Of a stretch of DNA of 5,452 nucleotides, positions 1-4,569 are shown piece after piece. This DNA is from Rhodoferax sp. (GTDB taxonomy: Bacteria > Pseudomonadota > Gammaproteobacteria > Burkholderiales > Burkholderiaceae). The DNA lies in NCBI GenBank assembly GCA_028292075.1, contig JAQGNA010000314.1:1-5452 (forward strand), in the 5' to 3' direction. The translations under genes and the position numbers were made by a program. The notes under the pieces were generated by a model, which was not told where the DNA came from, searched no databases, and worked only from the letters and a program-made list of their open reading frames with translations. Each line of letters begins with the position of its first letter. The stretch's first letter is position 1.

Positions 1-1
1 G

Positions 2-103
2 CTGGCCCGCGATGGCCGCCTGGTCGCCAGCTACCCGAGCCAGACCGCGCCCGATGATGCCAAGCTCGTGAGAGAGCTTGAAAAACAACTTGGCGTGAAA
101 TAA
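2..103 (+). CDS. C-terminal end of a glutathione peroxidase-like protein (partial)
   Basis: Only the last 33 codons are present, read in the frame starting at base 2 and ending at TAA 101-103. The peptide opens LARDGRLVASYPSQTAPDD and ends in a charged helix finishing QLGVK. A DG-(R/K)-(L/V)-V strand followed by a P-S-x-T-x-P-D-D turn and a terminal amphipathic helix resembles the tail of thioredoxin-fold glutathione peroxidases, which reduce hydrogen peroxide or lipid hydroperoxides with thiols. The catalytic Cys, Gln and Trp would lie upstream of the window, so this is recognition by tail pattern only. Another thioredoxin-fold peroxidase is possible. Codon use is slightly less GC-biased than in the downstream genes. 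It is separated from the next gene by about 300 bases and probably forms its own transcription unit. A lipid-peroxide detoxifier would fit the lipid-modifying operon downstream. Confidence 0.5.
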   Translation: MARDGRLVASYPSQTAPDDAKLVRELEKQLGVK

Positions 104-111
104 ATACTAAG

Positions 112-145
112 TGGTAATTTTTTCTACCGATTGGTATAAGATCGG
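112..145 (+). promoter_or_regulatory. Candidate promoter and operator in an AT-rich island
   Basis: TATAAG at 135-140 matches a -10 element well. The hexamer 17 bases upstream, TGGTAA at 112-117, is a poor -35 match, which suggests an activator or an alternative sigma factor. TGGTA occurs twice, at 112-116 and 132-136, exactly 20 bases apart (about two helical turns). The -10 box is bracketed by a perfect 5-base inverted repeat, CCGAT 127-131 and ATCGG 141-145, and GGTA 113-116 is complementary to TACC 125-128. These are plausible operator elements. If the box is used, transcription would begin near 147, giving a leader of about 260 bases ahead of the FAD gene. The regulator is unknown. Confidence 0.45.
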
Positions 146-196
146 GCCATGGCACGTCATGGCTTCACACTAATTTACCCGGCACTCTACGGCGAG

Positions 197-312
197 CCCG
201 GGAACTTTCCGTTGCGCCGCGCGGTCCATGAGAGCGTCGAGCCGCGATCGTTGCGGCCCTTTTTCTGGCAGCGAAGCCTTCCCCACTTGCGTGGTCTGGA
301 AGTTCCCCCGGG
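197..312 (+). promoter_or_regulatory. Possible long-range stem in the 5' leader
   Basis: Bases 200-210 (GGGAACTTTCC) can pair with 298-307 (GGAAGTTCCC) to give ten base pairs with one bulged T. CCC 197-199 and GGG 310-312 extend this by three pairs across a two-base bulge. The enclosed 87 bases contain the terminator-like hairpin at 241-264. A closing stem around a terminator is the kind of architecture seen in attenuators and riboswitch-like leaders, but I recognise no known RNA family. In GC-rich DNA such pairing can also arise by chance. Confidence 0.3.
241..264 (+). terminator. Terminator-like hairpin with T-run
   Basis: Bases 241-247 pair with 251-257: five G-C or C-G pairs, then a G-U and an A-U pair, closing a three-base TCG loop. 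Two C's and five T's (260-264) follow. The stem is short but GC-rich. It could end read-through from the upstream peroxidase-like gene, 138 bases beyond that stop codon. If the promoter at 112-140 drives the operon, it would instead act as a conditional attenuator in the leader. Sequence alone does not distinguish the two. Confidence 0.4.
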
Positions 313-408
313 GCGGTTCTCCTCCTCCCTCCCTCCCTTGTTCGCGTCGGGGTGCTTCGCAGCCATTTTCATTCCTGCCCACGCCAGTCGCGGCGCTGCG
401 GCGCAATT

Positions 409-1770
409 ATGAAGATCGCCATCATCGGCTCTGGCATCGCCGGGCTCGCGGTGGCGCACCGGCTGATCGGTCGAGCTGACGTCACCTTGTTCGAAGCCGG
501 CAGCTACTTCGGTGGTCACACGCACACGGTCGCCGTGACGCTGCCGCTCGCGTCCGGAGGCGAGGCCACCCACGGCGTGGACACCGGCTTCCTGGTATTC
601 AACGAGCGCACCTACCCCCATCTGATCGCTCTGCTGGCCGAGCTGAATGTCGCCACCACGCAGTCCGACATGTCCTTTTCGGCGCAGGTCCCGGGTGCGG
701 CGGGCGGCGGCCGTCCCATCGAGTGGAGCGGCTCCAGCCTCGACACCGTGTTCGCCCAACGCGCCAACCTGTTGAACCCGCGCTTCTGGGGCATGCTCGG
801 CGACCTGCTGCGCTTCAACCGCCTCACCAACGCTCTGGCCGAACAGGGGCGCGATGCCGAGCTCATGCAGCCGCTCGGCGACTTCCTGGTCGACAACCGT
901 TTCGGCACGGCCTTCCGAGACTGGTACTTCCTGCCGATGATGGCCTGCATCTGGAGCTGCCCCACCGAGCAGATGCTGCGGTTCCCGGTGGCCACCATGG
1001 TGCGCTTCTGCCACAACCACGGCCTGATCCAGGTAACCGGCCGGCCGCAGTGGTGGACGGTGGCCGGCGGCGCCCGCCACTACGTCGACAAGATCACCGC
1101 GCGCATTGCCGACAAGCGTCTCGACACCCCCGTGCTGCGCGTGGCGCGCACCGCCAGCGGCGTGCGGGTCATCAGCCGCCGACATGGCCAGACGCACCAG
1201 GAAACCTTCGACCGGGTGGTCTTCGCGACCCATTCCGACCAGGCCCTGGAACTGCTCGAGGCGCCCACCAGCGACGAAGCCGCCACGCTCGGCGCCATCC
1301 GCTACCACCCGAACCGCGCCGTGCTGCACACCGACGCCAGCGTGCTGCCGCGCCGGCCCAAGGCCTGGGCTGCCTGGAACTACGAAAGCGCGCCGGCCGG
1401 ACCAGCGGCAGCCGGAGAGTCGCCGAGGGTCTGCCTCCACTACCTGATCAACCGCCTGCAGCCGGTGCCCTGGCAGCAGCCGGTGGTGGTGTCGCTGAAT
1501 CCGATCCGCGAGATCGCGCGTCAGCATGTCATGGGCAGCTTCGACTATGCGCATCCGGTGTTCGACCTTGCCGCCATCCGCGCGCAGGCCCGCATGCCCG
1601 CGCTCCAGGGGCGGCAGCACACCTATTTCTGCGGCGCCTGGATGGGCTACGGCTTTCATGAGGATGGCCTGAAGGCCGGCCTTGCGGTGGCCGACCGCCT
1701 GCTGGCCGACATCGCCGCCCAGCCTGGCACCGACGCTTCGACGGCTCCCCATGCCGTGGCAGCCGCATGA
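409..1770 (+). CDS. FAD-dependent oxidoreductase, amine-oxidase type (COG2907 family)
   Basis: This 453-residue flavoprotein belongs to the predicted NAD/FAD-binding amine-oxidase-like family found beside DUF1365 and cfa-like genes. The N-terminus is a Rossmann dinucleotide fold: MKIAIIGSGIAGLAVAHRL carries GxGxxG at G7, G9 and G12, and Glu29 at the end of the second strand should bind the ADP ribose. GGHTHT (35-40) and VDTGFLVFNERTYP (57-70) are further family segments. The C-terminal FAD-binding region is CGAWMGYGFHEDGLKAG (408-424). There is no signal peptide, so it is cytoplasmic or membrane-peripheral. Related flavoproteins have been implicated in oxidising or desaturating modified fatty acyl chains, but the substrate is not shown here. 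The ATG at 409 places the Rossmann strand at residue 3. An upstream in-frame ATG at 352 would add an implausible Cys/Arg-rich leader. No good ribosome binding site is visible. The stop lies 7 bases before the DUF1365 start, so the two are almost certainly co-transcribed. Confidence 0.9.
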   Translation: MKIAIIGSGIAGLAVAHRLIGRADVTLFEAGSYFGGHTHTVAVTLPLASGGEATHGVDTGFLVFNERTYPHLIALLAELNVATTQSDMSFSAQVPGAAGGGRPIEWSGSSLDTVFAQRANLLNPRFWGMLGDLLRFNRLTNALAEQGRDAELMQPLGDFLVDNRFGTAFRDWYFLPMMACIWSCPTEQMLRFPVATMVRFCHNHGLIQVTGRPQWWTVAGGARHYVDKITARIADKRLDTPVLRVARTASGVRVISRRHGQTHQETFDRVVFATHSDQALELLEAPTSDEAATLGAIRYHPNRAVLHTDASVLPRRPKAWAAWNYESAPAGPAAAGESPRVCLHYLINRLQPVPWQQPVVVSLNPIREIARQHVMGSFDYAHPVFDLAAIRAQARMPALQGRQHTYFCGAWMGYGFHEDGLKAGLAVADRLLADIAAQPGTDASTAPHAVAAA

Positions 1771-1773
1771 GGA
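1768..1773 (+). promoter_or_regulatory. Ribosome binding site fixing the DUF1365 start
   Basis: TGAGGA overlaps the stop codon of the FAD gene, with its GAGG core at 1769-1772 lying 5 bases before the ATG at 1778. This supports 1778 over the upstream in-frame ATG at 1682, which lies inside the FAD gene, and suggests translational coupling. Confidence 0.7.
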
Positions 1774-1777
1774 CGCC

Positions 1778-2569
1778 ATGCGCCCCGCCGCGCCGCTGAT
1801 CGGCTTCGGCCAGGTGCGGCACACGCGACTGCGGCCGCAGCGCCATGCTTTCCAGTACCCCACCTACTTCCTCATGCTGCCCCTCCGCGCGATGGCACTC
1901 GGTGGTGCGGCCGCGCAAGGCCCGCTGGCGGTCAACCGCCGCGGACTTCTGAGCTTTCACGACAGCGACCACGGCGACGGCCGCGGCCCCGCCCAGGGCG
2001 GCGCGCTGGCCTGGCTTGACAGCCTGCTGCAAGGCCATGGCATTGCGGACGCCGACGGCGAGGTCTGGCTGCACTGCTACCCGCGCGTGCTGGGCTACAC
2101 CTTCAAGCCGGTCAGCTTCTGGTATTGCCACAGCATCGACGGCGCACTGCGGACAGTGGTGGTCGAGGTCAACAACACCTTCGGCGAACGCCACTGCTAC
2201 CTGCTCGATGCCCCGAAGCTGGGGGTCGAGGCGGTGGCCGACAAGGTGTTCCATGTGTCGCCGTTCTGCGCCGTCGAAGGACGCTACCGGTTCCGCTTCA
2301 TGCGCCGCACGCTGGACGCCGCCCATGGCACCGAGCAGACCGTGGCCCGCGTGGAGCATGACGACGATGCCGGCCCGCTGATCCTCACCAGCGTGAGCGG
2401 CACCCTGGAGCCGCTCACCGCCGCCAGCCTGCGCCGCGCGTTCTGGGGCTATCCCGCCATGACCTTCGGCGTCATGGCCCGCATTCACTGGCAGGCTTTT
2501 GCACTGTGGCGCAAGAAGCTGCCGTTCTTCCGCAAGCCCGCCCTGCCCGAATCCTTCGTGACGCGTTAA
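1778..2569 (+). CDS. DUF1365 family protein
   Basis: A 263-residue member of DUF1365, a family without an established biochemical function. The whole set of family blocks is visible: GQVRHTR (11-17) near the start, HDSDHGD (61-67), YPRVLGYTFKPVSFWYC (101-117), EVNNTFGERH (130-139), KVFHVSPF (156-163) and IHWQAFALWRK (236-246). The many conserved His, Asp, Glu and Asn residues look like a metal or catalytic site, although this is inference. No signal peptide is seen. Length is normal for the family. The gene sits 7 bases after the FAD oxidoreductase and 13 bases before the Cfa-like methyltransferase, the order in which these three families commonly occur, so a shared role in modifying membrane acyl chains is likely. 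The start was chosen because family homology begins at once and a GAGG site lies 5 bases upstream. Confidence 0.92.
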   Translation: MRPAAPLIGFGQVRHTRLRPQRHAFQYPTYFLMLPLRAMALGGAAAQGPLAVNRRGLLSFHDSDHGDGRGPAQGGALAWLDSLLQGHGIADADGEVWLHCYPRVLGYTFKPVSFWYCHSIDGALRTVVVEVNNTFGERHCYLLDAPKLGVEAVADKVFHVSPFCAVEGRYRFRFMRRTLDAAHGTEQTVARVEHDDDAGPLILTSVSGTLEPLTAASLRRAFWGYPAMTFGVMARIHWQAFALWRKKLPFFRKPALPESFVTR

Positions 2570-2582
2570 CGAGACCCCTGCC

Positions 2583-3869
2583 ATGAGCCTATCGACCTCC
2601 ACGACCGCCCCGCATCTGCAGATTCCGGCCAGTGCGCCGCCGGCCGCGCGCACCGCGCTCAGGCTGCTGCAACGGCTGAAGCACGGCAGCCTGACCCTGC
2701 AGCTGCCCGACGGTTCCATGCAGGTGTTCGGCCAGCCGCACCACGGCCAATCTTCCGACGCGCCGTCCGCCGCCATGACGCTGCGCAACTGGAACGTCTG
2801 CGCCGCAGCGCTGCGCTCGGGCGACATCGGCGTGGCCGAGAGCTACCTTGCCGGCGACTGGAGCACGCCGCACCTCACCGACCTGCTCACGCTGTTCATC
2901 GCCAACCGGCAGGACATCGAGGCCGTGGTCTACGGCAGCTGGGCGGGCCGGCTCTGGTACCGGGTCAAGCACCTGTTGAACCGCAACACCAAGGTCAACA
3001 GCCAGAAGAACATCCACGCCCACTACGACCTGGGCAATGCCTTCTACGCGCTGTGGCTCGACGACTCCATGAACTACTCGTCGGCCTGGTTCAACGGCCG
3101 CTTCGACCAGCCGATGCGTGCGGCGCAGGACGCCAAGGTCCGCCGCGCGCTCGAGATGGTGCAGGCCCGCGAGGGCGACCGCATCCTCGAGATCGGTTGC
3201 GGCTGGGGGGCGCTGGCCGAGATGGCCACCGCCGAATTCGGCGCCTCGCTCACCGGCGTGACGCTCAGCACCGAGCAGCTGGCCTTTGCGCAGGCGCGCA
3301 TGCAGCGCGTCGGCGTGCCGGCAGGCCCGGGCCAGCAGGCCGACCTGCGTCTGCAGGACTACCGCGACATCGGTGCCACCACGCCCGACGCGCCGTTCGA
3401 CGCCATCTGCTCCATCGAGATGATCGAGGCCGTGGGCCGCGAATACTGGCCGACCTACTTTCAGTCGGTGCACCGCCTGCTTAAGCCGGGCGGCCGGGCC
3501 TGCATCCAGAGCATCGTCATCGACGACGCACTGTTCGAGCGCTACGTGACCTCGACCGACTTCATCCAGCAGTACATCTTTCCGGGCGGCTGCCTGCCGT
3601 GCCCACGCGAGTTCCGGCGCGAGGCTGCGGCGGCGGGCCTCGAGGTGGTCGATGAATTTTCGTTCGGCCTCGACTATGCCGAGACGCTGCGGCGCTGGCG
3701 AGAGAAGTTTCTGGCGTCGCGCCAGCAGGTGCTGCAACTCGGTTTCGACGAGAGGTTCATGCGCGTATGGGAGTTCTATCTGGCCTATTGCGAAGCCGCC
3801 TTCGCCAAGGCCAACATCGACCTGGTGCAGTACACGCTGGTCAAGCCGGTCCGCACCGGCGCGCCGTGA
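2583..3869 (+). CDS. Cyclopropane-fatty-acid-synthase-like SAM-dependent methyltransferase, divergent active site
   Basis: A 428-residue protein of the Cfa/mycolic-acid methyltransferase family, which uses S-adenosylmethionine to methylate double bonds in phospholipid acyl chains at the membrane face. The N-terminal 130 residues match the Cfa N-terminal domain (RNWNVCAAAL 68-77, AESYLAGDW 85-93). HAHYDLGN (145-152) is the conserved entry to the catalytic domain. ILEIGCGWG (201-209) is the SAM-binding loop, followed by QDYRD (258-262), and YIFPGGCLP (331-339) and FGLDYAETLRRW (361-372) are typical of the family. It differs from E. coli Cfa at two bicarbonate-site residues: the YSCAYW cysteine is Ser167 (NYSSAW) and the FEHVG histidine is Ala283 (IEAVG). 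The equivalent tyrosine, Tyr365, is kept. This may mark a subfamily with different chemistry, such as methyl transfer without ring closure, so I give no symbol. The start has only a weak GAG ribosome site at 2571-2573. The stop overlaps a GTG in the next gene's frame. Confidence 0.9.
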   Translation: MSLSTSTTAPHLQIPASAPPAARTALRLLQRLKHGSLTLQLPDGSMQVFGQPHHGQSSDAPSAAMTLRNWNVCAAALRSGDIGVAESYLAGDWSTPHLTDLLTLFIANRQDIEAVVYGSWAGRLWYRVKHLLNRNTKVNSQKNIHAHYDLGNAFYALWLDDSMNYSSAWFNGRFDQPMRAAQDAKVRRALEMVQAREGDRILEIGCGWGALAEMATAEFGASLTGVTLSTEQLAFAQARMQRVGVPAGPGQQADLRLQDYRDIGATTPDAPFDAICSIEMIEAVGREYWPTYFQSVHRLLKPGGRACIQSIVIDDALFERYVTSTDFIQQYIFPGGCLPCPREFRREAAAAGLEVVDEFSFGLDYAETLRRWREKFLASRQQVLQLGFDERFMRVWEFYLAYCEAAFAKANIDLVQYTLVKPVRTGAP

Positions 3870-3931
3870 ATGCCTTGGATGCCGGGGACGCCGTCAACGC
3901 CATAAACGCCGCCAGCACCATGAACGCCGCC
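3869..3931 (+). repeat. 9-base degenerate tandem repeat between the methyltransferase and CHI-like genes
   Basis: Seven consecutive 9-base units begin at 3869, 3878, 3887, 3896, 3905, 3914 and 3923. Six start with AATGCC, GATGCC, GACGCC or AACGCC, and one is degraded (AGCACC). The last three bases of each unit vary. In the frame of the downstream gene they encode a repeating N-A-x or D-A-x pattern. They lie before the predicted signal peptide, so they may be untranslated spacer or an N-terminal extension if translation starts at GTG 3866 or ATG 3920. Recent tandem duplication is the likely origin. Confidence 0.6.
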
Positions 3932-3934
3932 GCG

Positions 3935-4525
3935 ATGCAGTTGAAACGGTCGATGACATCGCTGGTGACAGCCTTGATGGTGGCGTTGGCCATGTCTCTC
4001 ACGCTCGCTGCCAATGCGCGGGCCGAGCAGCCTCCGGCCGAAGTGGTCAAGGTACTGCCATCGGCCGCGCTGGTCGGCTCGGCGCGGCTGCGCGTCTGGG
4101 GCTTCGAGGTGTACGACGCACGGCTCTGGGCCGCGCCCGGGGTGCAGCCCGTCCTGCCACCGGTGCAGCAGCCCGCGCTGTTCGCGCTCGAACTGCGCTA
4201 TCTGCGAGCCTTCAGTGCCAGCGAGATTGCGCGCCGCTCCGTCGACGAGATGCGCCGCGGCGCCAGCATCGACGACGCGGAGTCGGAGCGCTGGCAGGCC
4301 GCCATGCGCGCAGTCTTCCGCGACGTGAAGCCCGGCGACCGCATCACCGGCATCTACCGCCCGGCAGGCGACGGCGTCGGACCGGCAGCGGCGAGCTTCG
4401 CCTTCAACGGTGCGCCCACCGGCGAGATCCGCGACGGCCAGTTCGCGCCGCTGTTCTTTGGCATCTGGCTGGCGCCCACCACCTCCGAGCCCGCCATGCG
4501 CCAGGCCTTGCTGGGCCGGCCATGA
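3935..4525 (+). CDS. Exported chalcone-isomerase-like protein (Chalcone_3-type domain)
   Basis: From ATG 3935 this gives 196 residues. Residues 1-30 form a clear Sec signal peptide: Lys4 and Arg5, a hydrophobic stretch, and cleavage expected after ANARA (26-30). The mature part matches bacterial chalcone-isomerase-like periplasmic proteins: LVGSARLRVWGFEVYDARLW (46-65), LELRYLRAFSASEIARRSVDEMRR (85-108), FRDVKPGDRITGIYRP (128-143) and a C-terminal block ending FFGIWLAPTTSEPAMRQALLG (174-194). Flavonoid isomerase activity is not expected. Such domains have been proposed to bind fatty acids or other hydrophobic ligands, which would suit a lipid-modification operon, but this is inference. The start is uncertain: GTG 3866 overlaps the preceding stop as GTGA, and ATG 3920 and ATG 3953 are also in frame. 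No good ribosome site separates them. I chose 3935 because it gives a normal n-region and excludes most of the repeat. The stop overlaps ATG 4522 as ATGA. Confidence 0.82.
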   Translation: MQLKRSMTSLVTALMVALAMSLTLAANARAEQPPAEVVKVLPSAALVGSARLRVWGFEVYDARLWAAPGVQPVLPPVQQPALFALELRYLRAFSASEIARRSVDEMRRGASIDDAESERWQAAMRAVFRDVKPGDRITGIYRPAGDGVGPAAASFAFNGAPTGEIRDGQFAPLFFGIWLAPTTSEPAMRQALLGRP

Positions 4526-4569
4526 CGATATCGACGCTCGGGACGAACGTGGCGGCGGCCCCCCGATGA
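4522..4569 (+). other. 15-codon mini-ORF linked by ATGA overlaps at both ends
   Basis: ATG 4522 overlaps the stop of the CHI-like gene (ATGA 4522-4525). The frame encodes MTISTLGTNVAAAPR and stops at 4567-4569, overlapping the transporter's ATG at 4566 (ATGA 4566-4569). A ribosome finishing the CHI-like gene could re-initiate here and then again at the transporter, making this a possible translational bridge across an otherwise 40-base gap. The peptide itself is unremarkable and may have no function. Both overlaps could be coincidental. Confidence 0.35.

Larger units (their letters stand above)
104..408. other. 305-base intergenic region and leader of the lipid-modification operon
   Basis: I see no convincing gene here. 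The first 40 bases are AT-rich and promoter-like; the rest is GC-rich with a long pyrimidine run at 317-339. It contains a terminator-like hairpin at 241-264, a small CCAC/GTGG hairpin at 283-294, and a complementary pair between 197-210 and 298-312. An ATG at 149 opens an 87-codon frame that stops at 410-412, overlapping the next gene's start as ATGA. About 69% of its third positions are G or C, clearly lower than in the flanking real genes, it has no ribosome binding site, and its protein (with a P/S/F-rich middle) is unfamiliar. I therefore treat it as leader sequence rather than a gene. Confidence 0.6.

Noticed and set aside
113..128. GGTA/TACC pair with a T-run as a terminator of the upstream gene
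   Set aside because: The stem is only four pairs and the T-run is in the loop rather than after the stem.
338..367. Possible second promoter: TTGTTC at 338 with a -10 near 361
   Set aside because: The -10 candidate AGCCAT or GCCATT is a poor match, and the surroundings are GC-rich.
723..1661. 312-codon open frame on the + strand inside the FAD gene
   Set aside because: Its Arg/Ala/Pro/His-rich composition is typical of an out-of-frame reading of GC-rich coding sequence.
1682..1777. Upstream in-frame start for the DUF1365 gene
   Set aside because: It would add 32 residues without family similarity, read entirely within the FAD gene or the 7-base junction; ATG 1778 has a good ribosome site.
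187..1863. 558-codon open frame on the - strand
   Set aside because: It lies antisense to the FAD gene and the start of DUF1365, both with clear family motifs. Its protein is Gly/Ala/Arg/His-rich with no recognisable domain, as expected of a GC-bias shadow.
1529..2827. 432-codon open frame on the - strand
   Set aside because: It is antisense to DUF1365 and parts of both neighbours, with low-complexity Arg/Gly/Ala composition and no motifs.
2589..3737. 382-codon open frame on the - strand
   Set aside because: It is antisense to the Cfa-like gene, whose motifs are unambiguous. The - strand product has shadow composition.
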